From the NCBI GenBank assembly GCA_934668605.1, contig CAKUNY010000014.1, positions 1-20,750 of the forward strand: DNA of 20,750 nt, read 5' to 3'. This stretch comes from an uncultured Oscillospiraceae bacterium (lineage in GTDB: Bacteria; Bacillota; Clostridia; Oscillospirales; Oscillospiraceae). Made by a program: the position numbers and the translations under genes. The stretch's first letter is position 1; each line of letters starts with the position of its first letter. This document shows positions 6,490 to 14,610 of the stretch, piece by piece. Below the pieces are notes generated by a model. That model searched no databases, was not told the DNA's origin, and saw only the letters and a program-made list of their open reading frames with translations.

Positions 6490-8430
6490 ATGATCGCGCG
6501 GAAGAATACCCCGAAAATCGTCGCGGCCATCACGGCTCTTGCGGTTCTCCTGTGTCTCTGCGCCGCCGCGTTTTCAGATTCCATTGCGGCAGCGGCAGAC
6601 ACCGGCGTCTCGATGGAATATGAGCAGAAGCTCTTTGACACCGGCAGCATCCTGACGGTCAATATCGTGATGGACGAGGCAAGCTGGAACGACATGCTCG
6701 AAACCGCAACGGCGGAGGAATACTTCGCCTGCGATGTGGAGATAAACGGCACGACCTTTTACCGCGTCGGCATCCGCCCCAAGGGCAATACCAGCTTATC
6801 GTCCATCGCCAGCGACCCCACCACCGACCGCTACAGCTTCAAGCTGGAGTTTGACCACTATGTGGACGGGCAGACCTGCTTCGGGCTGGACAAGCTGATT
6901 CTGAACAACAATTACGCCGACGCCACCAATATGAAAGAGGCGCTGATCTACGACATGTATCAGTATCTCGGCGCGGACGCTTCGCTCTATAACTACGCCA
7001 AAATTTCCGTCAACGGCGAATACTGGGGCGTCTACCTCGCGCTCGAGGCCGTGGAAGACAGCTTCCTGCTGCGCAATTACGGCGCGCAGACGGGCGCGCT
7101 TTATAAGCCGGACAGCATGGACCTGGGAGGCGGCGATAAGGCCTTTGGCGGCGGCAGGGATTTTGAGCCCCAGACGATCCCGGATATGCAGGAAACCGAC
7201 GCTCAGGAGGGCGCGCCCGGCTTCTCCGGAACGCCGCCGGATGGGTTCGAGTTCCCGCAGCGGCCGGACGATCAAACGGACGAGGAAGCCGGTACGGAAT
7301 CCCAGACCGATTCCGCGCAGCGATCGCAGCGTGATTCCGATTTTCCGGGCGGCAAGGGCGGCTTTTCTATGGGCTCGCGCGGCGCAAACCTCAACTACAC
7401 AGATGATGAACTGGACAGCTATGAAACCATCTGGGACGGCGAGGTCACAGACACCAAAAAAGCAGACCACAAGCGCGTGGTCACCGCCCTCAAAAACATC
7501 TCCGAGGGTACCGATCTCGAAACCTATATGGATATCGACAATCTGCTCCGCTATATGGCAGTCCATGTGTTCTCCGTCAACGAAGACAGCCTCTCCGGCT
7601 CTATGGCGCACAACTATTACCTCTATGAATCCGGCGGAAGGCTGAATCTCATTCCGTGGGACTACAATCTCGCCCTCGGCGGCATGGGAGGCGGAAATGA
7701 CGCCGCCAGCGTCGTCAACAGCGCCATCGACAATGCCTTTTCCGCCACGGCCTTTTTTGATACGCTGATGGAAGACGAGACGTATCACAGCCGGTATTAT
7801 GCCTATTTGCAGCAGCTTGTGTGCGAGTACATTGAAGGCGGCGGCTTCGACGCATTCTATACGCGCGTGCGCAGCCAGATCGACACGCTTGTGGAAACGG
7901 ACCCGACCGCGTTCTATTCCTATGACGAATACCTGACAGCGGCCGACACGCTCTATCAGGTCGTGAAGCTGCGCGGTCAGTCCATCGAAGGGCAGCTGGA
8001 CGGAACGATCCCGTCCACCGAGGAAGAACAGCGAAGCAGCGACGCGCTGGTAGACGCCTCTGCGCTGGATATCAGCGCGATGGGCAGCATGAATACCGGC
8101 GGCGGCTTCCAGAACCGGGAGCGCCCCGAAGAAGACTCTGATAAGACGCAGAGCGATGCAGGATCGTCCGATACAGCCGCCGAAGCGGCAAATACGCCGC
8201 CCGCAGGTTTTGACCAGTCTCAGCCCGAAAAGGCGAGCGGCTTCTCTCAAAGCGGCGACGGCAATGCGCCCGGAGCCCCGCCTTCTATGGAGGACTTCCC
8301 CGGCGGCGATCTGGGCGGCAGCGGCGAAGCCTCCGGCGCAGAACCCCTGCTTCTCTATGGCGCTTCCCTTCTGATGTTCGCCGCCGCCATGCTGTTTGCC
8401 GTCTTGTACCGCAGAAGACCGCGGCGTTGA
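6490..8430 (+). CDS. CotH-family kinase, secreted and membrane-anchored
   Basis: A 646-residue protein. The N-terminal signal segment is at about residues 9-29 and a C-terminal membrane anchor at about 620-640 is followed by RRRPRR, so the bulk lies outside the membrane. The CotH kinase core shows RPKGNTSL (97-103), FKLEFD (117-122), NYADATNMKEALIYDMY (141-157), NGEYWGVYLALEAVEDSFL (175-193) and the catalytic-type IPWDYNLALGG (388-398). CotH of Bacillus phosphorylates spore-coat proteins. Two low-complexity acidic and Gly/Pro-rich stretches, at 210-300 and 535-617, share a loose PP-x-GF pattern and may be flexible linkers or phosphorylation targets. The start follows GGAGGGG. It is the last gene of the operon and ends before a strong hairpin at 8487-8525. 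Its target is unknown; the anchor argues for an envelope role rather than a spore-coat role. Confidence 0.92.
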   Translation: MIARKNTPKIVAAITALAVLLCLCAAAFSDSIAAAADTGVSMEYEQKLFDTGSILTVNIVMDEASWNDMLETATAEEYFACDVEINGTTFYRVGIRPKGNTSLSSIASDPTTDRYSFKLEFDHYVDGQTCFGLDKLILNNNYADATNMKEALIYDMYQYLGADASLYNYAKISVNGEYWGVYLALEAVEDSFLLRNYGAQTGALYKPDSMDLGGGDKAFGGGRDFEPQTIPDMQETDAQEGAPGFSGTPPDGFEFPQRPDDQTDEEAGTESQTDSAQRSQRDSDFPGGKGGFSMGSRGANLNYTDDELDSYETIWDGEVTDTKKADHKRVVTALKNISEGTDLETYMDIDNLLRYMAVHVFSVNEDSLSGSMAHNYYLYESGGRLNLIPWDYNLALGGMGGGNDAASVVNSAIDNAFSATAFFDTLMEDETYHSRYYAYLQQLVCEYIEGGGFDAFYTRVRSQIDTLVETDPTAFYSYDEYLTAADTLYQVVKLRGQSIEGQLDGTIPSTEEEQRSSDALVDASALDISAMGSMNTGGGFQNRERPEEDSDKTQSDAGSSDTAAEAANTPPAGFDQSQPEKASGFSQSGDGNAPGAPPSMEDFPGGDLGGSGEASGAEPLLLYGASLLMFAAAMLFAVLYRRRPRR

Positions 8431-8486
8431 ACCCTGCGAATACGCTGGCCGTTCTTATGAAAGGCCGGATATGCGCTCTTTTATAA

Positions 8487-8525
8487 AGCTTGCCGCCCGC
8501 AGGACATTCCTGCGGGCGGCAAGCT
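8487..8525. terminator. Bidirectional terminator between convergent genes
   Basis: A perfect 18-bp stem, 8487-8504 with 8508-8525, with a 3-base loop. It lies between the CotH stop and the stop of the convergent permease gene. The minus strand continues TTTATAAAAG, a modest T-tract; the plus strand continues ATTGATAT. It probably serves both genes. Confidence 0.8.
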
Positions 8526-8540
8526 ATTGATATAACACGC

Positions 8541-9437
8541 TTATTTTTCACGCTTCAGCGCGCCGATCGCATCAATTGCGACTGCAACAAGCACGATCGC
8601 GCCGAGGATGATTTTTTCCCAGTAGGAGGAGATGCCCATCAGACCGATGGTAAACGAGATCGTGCTGATCAGAAGCGCGCCGAAAATCGTACCGACAACG
8701 CCGCCAATGCCGCCGTTCATGGCTGTACCGCCGAGAACCGCCGCCGTGATCGAGGTCATCGACCACGTTTCGCCCAGCTTCACCTGATACGCACCCAGAC
8801 GGAACACCTGAATCATGCAGGCAATCGCGCCGATCACACCGGAGAGCGCATAGACCATGATCCGCACCTTCTGCACCTTCACGCCGACGATCTTCGCCGC
8901 GCTGTCGTTGCCGCCGATGGCATAGATGTGCCGGCCGAACGCCGTGTATTTAAGTACGATCGCCAGCACAACACACAAAAGCACCGCCACGATCAGGGGA
9001 TACGGCACAACGCCGCCGATGTCCTTCTGTCCGATCCATGTGACAGAGGCCGGAATATTGGTAATGGGCATACCCTCGGTAATGACATAGATGATGCCGC
9101 GGAAAATATTATCGGCCGCCATCGTCACAATGAACGCATTCAGATTCAGCCGCGTAATGATAAACCCGTTGAGCGAGCCCAGAAAGAATGCGATCACAAG
9201 TCCCGCCAGAATCGCAAGCGGCGCAGGGATGCTGTATTTTGTCAGCAGATAGGACACGAACATGCTGGTCAGCGCACCGTTTGATGCGATCGACAGGTCG
9301 ATGCCGTTATTCAGCAGACACAGCGTCTGGCCGAAGCCAATGATCATATAGAACGCAGACTGCCGGGAAAAGGTCAGGATGTTGTACACCGTGGAAGAAA
9401 AGCTCGTGAACAGCAATTTCAAGTTCGACCCGAACAA
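8541..9437 (-). CDS. Ribose-type sugar ABC permease (5' truncated)
   Basis: A 298-codon frame of the RbsC/BPD_transp_2 family: membrane permease of a monosaccharide importer. Family marks are LCLLNNGIDLSIAS (about 40-52), AAKIVGVKV (about 180-188) and LGGTAMNGGIGGVVGTIFGA (235-254), with eight or so membrane segments. The frame opens only with TTG at 9437 and has no ribosome site. Its first 13 or so residues (MFGSNLKLLFTSF) read as antisense of the neighbouring surface-protein gene. Family similarity appears to start near TVYNILTFSRQSAF, which is normally preceded by another 25-35 residues including a membrane segment. The 5' end is therefore missing at a junction near 9.39-9.43 kb. The partner ATPase and binding-protein genes are absent here. 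Confidence 0.82.
   Translation of the reverse strand: MFGSNLKLLFTSFSSTVYNILTFSRQSAFYMIIGFGQTLCLLNNGIDLSIASNGALTSMFVSYLLTKYSIPAPLAILAGLVIAFFLGSLNGFIITRLNLNAFIVTMAADNIFRGIIYVITEGMPITNIPASVTWIGQKDIGGVVPYPLIVAVLLCVVLAIVLKYTAFGRHIYAIGGNDSAAKIVGVKVQKVRIMVYALSGVIGAIACMIQVFRLGAYQVKLGETWSMTSITAAVLGGTAMNGGIGGVVGTIFGALLISTISFTIGLMGISSYWEKIILGAIVLVAVAIDAIGALKREK
9379..9437. other. Head-to-head junction of two 5'-truncated genes
   Basis: The minus-strand permease and plus-strand surface protein overlap here by 59 bases at their 5' sides. Neither has a ribosome site, promoter or normal N-terminus. The break probably lies between about 9389 and 9425. It is either a genomic rearrangement or an assembly chimera. 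Confidence 0.6.
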
Positions 9438-11112
9438 AAAGACCGTGACCTACGGCGAAAAGGACTTCATCCATGCAGCCATCGACGCGGCAGAAGGCAG
9501 CACCGTGACGTATGCCAGCAAAGATAAAACCGTCGCAGTTGTGGATAGTACCGGCAAGGTACACATTCTCAAGGCAGGCACGACGACCATCACCGCGAGC
9601 TCCTCCGAGACGGCAGATTACGCCGAAGCTCATGCAACCTACGAGCTGACGGTCAATCCCAAGACATTGACCAGCGCTGATCTGGAATACGTCAGCGGCG
9701 CGATCACCAAGGTCTATGACGGCACAACGGCTGCGCCCGGTATCACCGTGGCCGTAAAGAAGGACTCCCTCGTGGGAGACGACGAGCTTTCCATCACCGG
9801 CTCCGCTGCGTACAACAGCGCGAACGTAAGCGAGGCTAACGCAATCATCTTCACCCCCGACGCCATCACGGACGGCAACTACCGCCTGGCGGCGGCCGAA
9901 ACGCTGACCATCACCGGCGCGAGCATCACGCAGGCAACCCCGGCGTACACGCGTCCCGAAGGTCTGACGGCAGCCTACGGCCAGACGCTGAAAGATGTGA
10001 GCCTCGAAAGCCACCCCGGCTGGAGCTGGATGGACGAAACCCAGTCCGTCGGAGACGCTTCGCCCGACAAAAAGACCTTCCAGGCAAGATTCACGCCGGA
10101 AGACACCGCGAACTACAAGACGCTCGAGAACATCGGCGTCGAGCTTCTGGTGAACAAGGCCGCGGGCAAGAATCTTTACACGGTCGATCGCTCGCAGAAA
10201 TACGCGGACACGCAGGAATACACCTTCGAGGCCGATTGGACGGGTCTTCCCGAGGGGCAGAGCTGGACATACAGCGTCAGCGCCGACCCGGCCGCAGCTG
10301 TTACCAGCGCGCTGACTTCTGACGGCGCGAAGCTGACCTACCAGATTACCGGTGTCGACGCAGGAAGCACCGTCACCATCACCCTCAAAACCTCCTGCAA
10401 TAACTACGAGGACTGCACCATCACGATCCCTGTCAAGATCGAAAAGGCCGCGTCCACCGGCGAGCCCAAGTATACCCGCATCGGAAGACGCAACGCAACA
10501 CTCGAAGACGCCAACCTCACCACCGAGGGCAGCACACTTTTCCCCAACGAGGGCACGCTCGAGTGGATCGATGAAAACGGCAATGTGCTTCCCGCGGATA
10601 CGAAGGTCGAGGCCAACAAGCGCTACACCTGGCGCTTCACTCCCGACGACACCAACTATGACGTTTTGACCGGCGAGGTCGTGCTCTACCGCGTATCCTC
10701 CGGCGGCGGCAGCAGCAGCGGCGTCAACAACACCGTCAAAAAGAACCCGGACAAGGAAGAGGCCAGAGAATTTGTCGACGTTCCGTCCGGCAGCTACTTT
10801 GAAGACGCGGTCAACTGGGCAGTCGAAAACGGCATTACAAACGGCACCGGCGAGACGACCTTCAGCCCCGACGCCACCTGCACGAGAGCGCAGATCGTCG
10901 CCTTCCTCTGGCGCTCGGAGGACACCCCCGAGGCCGGAAGCAGCAATCCGTTCGCAGACGTCCTCTCCCATGCCTACTACGCGGACGCGGTTCTGTGGGC
11001 AGTTGCGGAAGACATCACGAAGGGCACAGGCCGAACGACGTTCAGCCCTGACGCGAATTGCACCAGAGCTCAGATCGTCACCTTCCTCTGGCACTGCAAG
11101 AGCAAAAAGTAA
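9379..11112 (+). CDS. SLH-anchored surface protein with Ig-like repeats (5' truncated)
   Basis: A 577-codon frame ending in two S-layer homology repeats (about 465-512 and 525-572, each with the pattern AVNWAVENGITNGTGETTFS / CTRAQIVAFLWR). Before them lie beta-rich repeats: a Big2/MBG-like unit (14-93, GSTVTYASKDKTVAVVD), a YDG-like unit (about 100-182, KVYDGTTAA and DGNYRLA), an MBG-like unit (185-261, AAYGQTLKDV and DTANYKTLE) and two less clear units. A Gly/Ser hinge is at 441-448. SLH repeats bind pyruvylated cell-wall polysaccharide, so the protein should decorate the cell surface. A signal peptide is absent, and the opening residues MLYTVEEKL partly overlap the permease gene. The real N-terminus is missing. 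Two SLH repeats rather than the usual three is noteworthy but not rare. Confidence 0.88.
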   Translation: MLYTVEEKLVNSNFKFDPNKKTVTYGEKDFIHAAIDAAEGSTVTYASKDKTVAVVDSTGKVHILKAGTTTITASSSETADYAEAHATYELTVNPKTLTSADLEYVSGAITKVYDGTTAAPGITVAVKKDSLVGDDELSITGSAAYNSANVSEANAIIFTPDAITDGNYRLAAAETLTITGASITQATPAYTRPEGLTAAYGQTLKDVSLESHPGWSWMDETQSVGDASPDKKTFQARFTPEDTANYKTLENIGVELLVNKAAGKNLYTVDRSQKYADTQEYTFEADWTGLPEGQSWTYSVSADPAAAVTSALTSDGAKLTYQITGVDAGSTVTITLKTSCNNYEDCTITIPVKIEKAASTGEPKYTRIGRRNATLEDANLTTEGSTLFPNEGTLEWIDENGNVLPADTKVEANKRYTWRFTPDDTNYDVLTGEVVLYRVSSGGGSSSGVNNTVKKNPDKEEAREFVDVPSGSYFEDAVNWAVENGITNGTGETTFSPDATCTRAQIVAFLWRSEDTPEAGSSNPFADVLSHAYYADAVLWAVAEDITKGTGRTTFSPDANCTRAQIVTFLWHCKSKK

Positions 11113-11156
11113 CGCGCTGAGAACCGGCCGATTCAAAAGCCACCTAAAAACCAAAG

Positions 11157-11193
11157 CAGCCCCGCTTCCAGATTGGAAGCGGGGCTGTTTTTT
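11157..11193 (+). terminator. Intrinsic terminator of the surface-protein gene
   Basis: A perfect 14-bp GC-rich stem (11157-11170 with 11174-11187), a 3-base loop and six T residues (11188-11193). It lies 44 bases after the stop codon. The flanking AAAG on the left also offers some function on the minus strand. Confidence 0.9.
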
Positions 11194-11223
11194 GCAGATC
11201 ATGCAGAATCTTTAAAATCTGTA

Positions 11224-11257
11224 CAGGGGAGACGATGCAGGCATCGCATTTCCCCTG
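11224..11257 (-). terminator. Nested hairpin 3' of pgi
   Basis: An outer stem CAGGGGA/TCCCCTG (11224-11230 with 11251-11257) encloses CGATGC/GCATCG (11233-11238 with 11241-11246). On the minus strand it lies 60 bases past the pgi stop and is followed by TACAGATTTT, a weak T-tract. It may be the 3' end of the operon or an mRNA-stabilising structure. Confidence 0.5.
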
Positions 11258-11317
11258 CGCAAATATGGAAGATCCCCGTAGGAATTATCTCATACACGCA
11301 TTGTGGAAAACTCGCGT

Positions 11318-12610
11318 TTATGCCTCGTAGCCGGGTTTGCCGAGAAGCCGGAACATGTTTTTCTTATATGCCTCCACGCCGGGCTGGTTGAAGGGGTTGA
11401 CGCCGGAGATATAGCCGGACACGCCGCAGGCATACTCGAAGAAGTAGATGAGCGCGCCGACGGTTTCCTCGCTGATTTCCGGCAGACGAATTTCCGTCAC
11501 CGGCACGCCGCCGGAGATATGCGCGGCCTTGGTCGCCTGCATGGCCTTTTCGTTGATATAGCTCATCTCGCGGCCGGCAAGGTAGTTGAGCCCGTCGAGG
11601 TTCTCCTCGTCCGACGGAACGGCAACCGACGTTCTGGCCTTGTCAAAGAACACGACCGTCTCTTGCAGCATTCTTCTGCCTTCCTGCATATACTGCCCCA
11701 TCGAATGAAGATCGGGCGTGAGGTCGACGGAGGCCGGGAAAATGCCGGTCTGGTCCTTGCCCTCGGACTCGCCGTAGAGCTGCTTCCACCACTCGGCCAT
11801 AAACCGGAACGACGGCTCGTAGGCGGCTAAAATTTCCACATGCTTTCCCGCGCCGGAGAGCTTCTGGCGGCTCATTGCGTACTGCGCCTCGGCGCTCTCA
11901 ATGCCGCGAGACAGCGCCTCCTCGCGCTCCCTGGCCGCGCCCCGCATGAGCTTTTCGATGTCAATGCCGCTGACCGCGATGGGAAGAAGACCGACCGCCG
12001 TCAGAACCGAGTACCGCCCGCCCACATCGTCGGGCACGACGAAGGTTTCGTAGCCTTCCTTAGTAGCCAGCGTCTTGAGCGCGCCCCTGGCCTTGTCGGT
12101 CGTGGCGTAAATTCGTTCTCTCGCGCCCTCCTTGCCGTACTTCTTTTCGAGAAGCTCCTTGAAAATGCGGAACGCGATCGCGGGCTCGGTCGTCGTGCCG
12201 GACTTGGAAATGACGTTCACGGAGAAATCGCGGCTTCCGATCATCGTGATGATCTCCGACAGCGCGTCGGAGGAGATGCCGTTGCCCGCAAAATAGATAT
12301 CCGGAGTTCCCTTCGGGAGCATGTTGTAGTTCGGGCTCTTCAGAAGCTCAATGACCGCGCGCGCGCCCAGGTAGCTTCCGCCGATGCCGATGACGACGAG
12401 GGCTTTCGAGTCCGACTGAATTTTCTTCGCCGCCTTCTCGATGCGGGCGAACTCGTCCTTGTCGTAATTCACCGGCAGGTCGACCCAGCCAATGAAATCG
12501 CTGCCCGCGCCGGAGCCGTCCTTGAGCTGCCGGATGGCGGCAAGCGCCTGTTCCTCGTTTGACACATCGGGCGTAAATTCCTTCGCGCCGCTCAAATCTA
12601 CTCGTACCAT
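11318..12610 (-). CDS. pgi: Glucose-6-phosphate isomerase
   Basis: A 430-residue cytoplasmic enzyme that interconverts glucose 6-phosphate and fructose 6-phosphate in glycolysis and gluconeogenesis. The length fits the short Firmicutes form (about 450). Signature blocks are [20 protein letters not shown] (71-90), the phosphate-binding SKSGTTTEP (135-143), the catalytic-glutamate block [18 protein letters not shown] (277-294; probable catalytic E281) and [16 protein letters not shown] (405-420), whose lysine lies in the active site. AGGAGGT sits 6 bases before the ATG. It is the last gene of an operon with glucokinase, 60 bases downstream of it. Glucokinase makes its substrate, so the two genes form a direct glucose-to-fructose-6-phosphate step. 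The gene appears intact. Confidence 0.97.
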   Translation of the reverse strand: MVRVDLSGAKEFTPDVSNEEQALAAIRQLKDGSGAGSDFIGWVDLPVNYDKDEFARIEKAAKKIQSDSKALVVIGIGGSYLGARAVIELLKSPNYNMLPKGTPDIYFAGNGISSDALSEIITMIGSRDFSVNVISKSGTTTEPAIAFRIFKELLEKKYGKEGARERIYATTDKARGALKTLATKEGYETFVVPDDVGGRYSVLTAVGLLPIAVSGIDIEKLMRGAAREREEALSRGIESAEAQYAMSRQKLSGAGKHVEILAAYEPSFRFMAEWWKQLYGESEGKDQTGIFPASVDLTPDLHSMGQYMQEGRRMLQETVVFFDKARTSVAVPSDEENLDGLNYLAGREMSYINEKAMQATKAAHISGGVPVTEIRLPEISEETVGALIYFFEYACGVSGYISGVNPFNQPGVEAYKKNMFRLLGKPGYEA

Positions 12611-12670
12611 AGTATTACCTCCTATATGGGTTTCAAAAGCACTCTTTCAGAGCTTTTTAGGCTGCCTCAG

Positions 12671-13618
12671 TTATTGTGCGTCTTTGTGGAGCATGGCCGC
12701 GCCGATCATGCCGGCATCGTTGCCGAGCTCCGCCGGGACGAGCTTTCCGTGCGTTTTATAGAAGCACTTGCCCGTCGTCTGCTCGCGCAGCGGAGCAAAG
12801 AGGAACTCTCCCGCGCCGCACACGCCGCCGCCGATGGCGATGACCTCGGGGTCGAGCAGATTATAAATAGAAGCGCAGGCGGAGGACAGGCTGTCGATAT
12901 AGTGATCGAACACGGCCTTTGCCGCTTCGTCGCCCTCTTTTGCGCAGTCGATGATGAGCTTTGCGTCCACGTTCTCCGGCTTTCCCGCCGCGCGCGAAGC
13001 AATGAGGCTCTCGGGGCGCTGCTGCATCGCGCGTCTTCCGTCTCGTGCCAGCGCGCTTGCCGCGCAATAGGCCTCCATGCAGCCGTCGTTGCCGCAGGTG
13101 CAGTGTTCGCCGCCGTTTACGAGGTACATATGCCCGAGCTCCACGCCCTGGTTCATGCCGCCGTTAAACATATGGCCGCCTAAAATGATGCCGCCGCCAA
13201 GACCCGTGCCGAGGGTGAAAAGAACCGCCGTCTTGCACCCGCGGAACGCGCCCGCGTAGAGCTCGGCCAACGCCGCGCCGTTCGCGTCGTTGGCCAGATA
13301 CACCGGAATCTCCCCGAACGCCTTTTGCGCAAGCGCCTTCAAGGGCACATCGTGGAAGCCCAGATTGTACGCGTCGATCACGCGCTCGCCCTTCTGGTCG
13401 ATGCTGCCGGGAACGACAATGCCGACGCTCTCCAGCTCCTGCCGCGTGATATTCTCCTTGCGCAGAAGCTCGCCTACCGCGTCTTCGATCGCCTTGACCA
13501 CGTGCTCCGCGCCGTCGTGCGGGAAGCGGACGCTGCATGTCTGCACCAGCTCCATCGCCTCATTCACGAGGCCTACCTTAATATTCGTTCCGCCGATGTC
13601 CACACCGATCTGATACAT
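12671..13618 (-). CDS. glcK: ROK-family glucokinase
   Basis: A 315-residue cytoplasmic sugar kinase, ATP + glucose to glucose 6-phosphate. The ATP phosphate-binding loop is VDIGGTNIKVGLV (6-18). The catalytic aspartate is D111 in LANDANGAAL, the second nucleotide loop is LGTGLGGGII (136-145), and GVELGH (158-163) begins the ROK signature. The zinc-binding cysteine cluster CTCGNDGCMEAYC spans 173-185. There is no DNA-binding N-terminal domain, so it is a kinase and not a ROK repressor. GGAGGA lies close before the ATG. It sits between an amidohydrolase gene (20-base gap) and pgi (60-base gap) in one minus-strand operon. Pairing with pgi favours glucose over N-acetyl sugars as substrate, but a related hexose cannot be excluded. 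Confidence 0.93.
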   Translation of the reverse strand: MYQIGVDIGGTNIKVGLVNEAMELVQTCSVRFPHDGAEHVVKAIEDAVGELLRKENITRQELESVGIVVPGSIDQKGERVIDAYNLGFHDVPLKALAQKAFGEIPVYLANDANGAALAELYAGAFRGCKTAVLFTLGTGLGGGIILGGHMFNGGMNQGVELGHMYLVNGGEHCTCGNDGCMEAYCAASALARDGRRAMQQRPESLIASRAAGKPENVDAKLIIDCAKEGDEAAKAVFDHYIDSLSSACASIYNLLDPEVIAIGGGVCGAGEFLFAPLREQTTGKCFYKTHGKLVPAELGNDAGMIGAAMLHKDAQ

Positions 13619-13638
13619 CTTATCCTCCTTCCGCCGGT

Positions 13639-14445
13639 TCAGTCCGCGTCATGCAGATCGAACAGCTTCATGAAATTACCATACAGAATTTTTTCGTTCA
13701 CGTCGTCTCCCAGCCCCAGCGCCAAAAACCGCGCCAGTTCCTCCTTGGGCGACCACATCGGAAAATCCGTCCCGAACAAGAACCGCTCCGGGCCGAGTCG
13801 ATCCAGCATCCGCAGAACCATCTCGCGCGGAATCATCGGGATCGTGCTCGACGTGTCATACAATACCCCCTCCGGCATCGGACATTCATACGAATGCTCC
13901 CACGCGAGCCAGCCGCCGAAGTGCGCGGCAATGACCTGCAAATCGGGAACCTGCCGCAGAAGGTTCAAAAGCCGCTCGGGCGTGGAATAGTCGTACCGGT
14001 TATCTCCCATGTGGAACAGAACCGGCAGCCCCAGCCGAGCTGCCTTCCGGTAGACCGGAATGCCGCACGGCTCGTCGATGGGCACCTTCTGAAAATCCGG
14101 ATGCACCTTGAGCCCCCGGATCCCGAGCGCCTTCGCCCGCTCAAGCTCCTCCTCCGCGCCATCCATGCCGGGGAAGATCGACCCGAACGCGATCGCGCCC
14201 GGCACGTCCTTCGCCGCCTGCGGCAGAAAATCGTTGATGCTGCGCACCTGATGCGCGCTCGTCGCGGAGTTGCTCATGACAAAGCGCGTGATCCCGGCCT
14301 CGTGCTCGAATCGCACCATGTTTTCCGCTGTCGCCGGATGGCAGGCGACGTCCATGCCGCCGTAAAACGCGCTGATGGAGGCCGGCGCCTTGTCGGCCAG
14401 CTTCTCCGGGAAGATATGCGCGTGAATGTCCGCTACCTTCATCAT
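13639..14445 (-). CDS. Metal-dependent amidohydrolase (Amidohydro_2 / ACMSD-like)
   Basis: A TIM-barrel hydrolase or decarboxylase of about 268 residues, in the family that holds ACMSD-type enzymes. Metal-binding marks are DIHAHIF near the N-terminus (about 6-12), HPDF and HMGDNRYDY in the middle, HFGGWLAWEH, and the C-terminal aspartate block LFGTDFPMWSP. All expected metal ligands seem present. The start is set at 14445 (ATGATG, either codon possible) after AGAGGA; an in-frame extension to 14511 has no ribosome site. It is the first gene after the promoter at 14498-14526 and is co-transcribed with glcK and pgi. Its substrate is unknown. A lactonase-like step on a sugar derivative would fit the operon, but that is only inference. 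Confidence 0.85.
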   Translation of the reverse strand: MMKVADIHAHIFPEKLADKAPASISAFYGGMDVACHPATAENMVRFEHEAGITRFVMSNSATSAHQVRSINDFLPQAAKDVPGAIAFGSIFPGMDGAEEELERAKALGIRGLKVHPDFQKVPIDEPCGIPVYRKAARLGLPVLFHMGDNRYDYSTPERLLNLLRQVPDLQVIAAHFGGWLAWEHSYECPMPEGVLYDTSSTIPMIPREMVLRMLDRLGPERFLFGTDFPMWSPKEELARFLALGLGDDVNEKILYGNFMKLFDLHDAD

Positions 14446-14497
14446 TTGTTCCTCTGTCTCTCCGGCGCGCAGGTTCCCGCGCCTTTTTCGATGCAAT

Positions 14498-14526
14498 ATT
14501 ATACCACGCAACCGAACACCTTACAA
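14498..14526 (-). promoter_or_regulatory. Sigma-A promoter of the amidohydrolase-glcK-pgi operon
   Basis: On the minus strand, TTGTAA (14526-14521), a 17-base spacer and a perfect TATAAT (14503-14498). It lies 53 bases before the first start codon. The short leader contains a GC hairpin, GGCGCG/CGCGCC (14464-14469 with 14478-14483), between promoter and ribosome site. Confidence 0.85.
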
Positions 14527-14572
14527 GTATCCAAGCGTCCAAATTCCAACGCTAAACTCCTAAGAAACCGGT

Positions 14573-14605
14573 AAAAATCCCCGAATGCGCCGCATCCGGG
14601 GATTT
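14573..14605 (-). terminator. Intrinsic terminator of guaD
   Basis: A 14-bp stem with one mismatch (14575-14588 with 14592-14605) and a 3-base loop; on the minus strand it ends in five T residues. It begins 6 bases past the guaD stop codon and lies upstream of the next promoter, so it separates guaD from the glcK operon. Confidence 0.88.
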
Positions 14606-14610
14606 TGCCG

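Noticed and set aside
6796..8250. Long minus-strand open frame opposite the CotH gene
   Set aside because: Composition is typical of antisense to a GC-rich gene, and no family motif is seen; the CotH motifs on the plus strand are decisive.
9307..11202. Very long minus-strand open frame opposite the surface-protein gene
   Set aside because: It is a shadow frame produced by GC-rich codon bias. It has Arg/Val/Gly/Ala-rich, non-domain-like sequence and no ribosome site, while the plus strand encodes clear SLH repeats.
12611..12670. Terminator between glcK and pgi
   Set aside because: An imperfect AAAAGC/GCTTTT hairpin exists, but its T-run is within the stem and no promoter follows; treated as an intercistronic structure within one operon.
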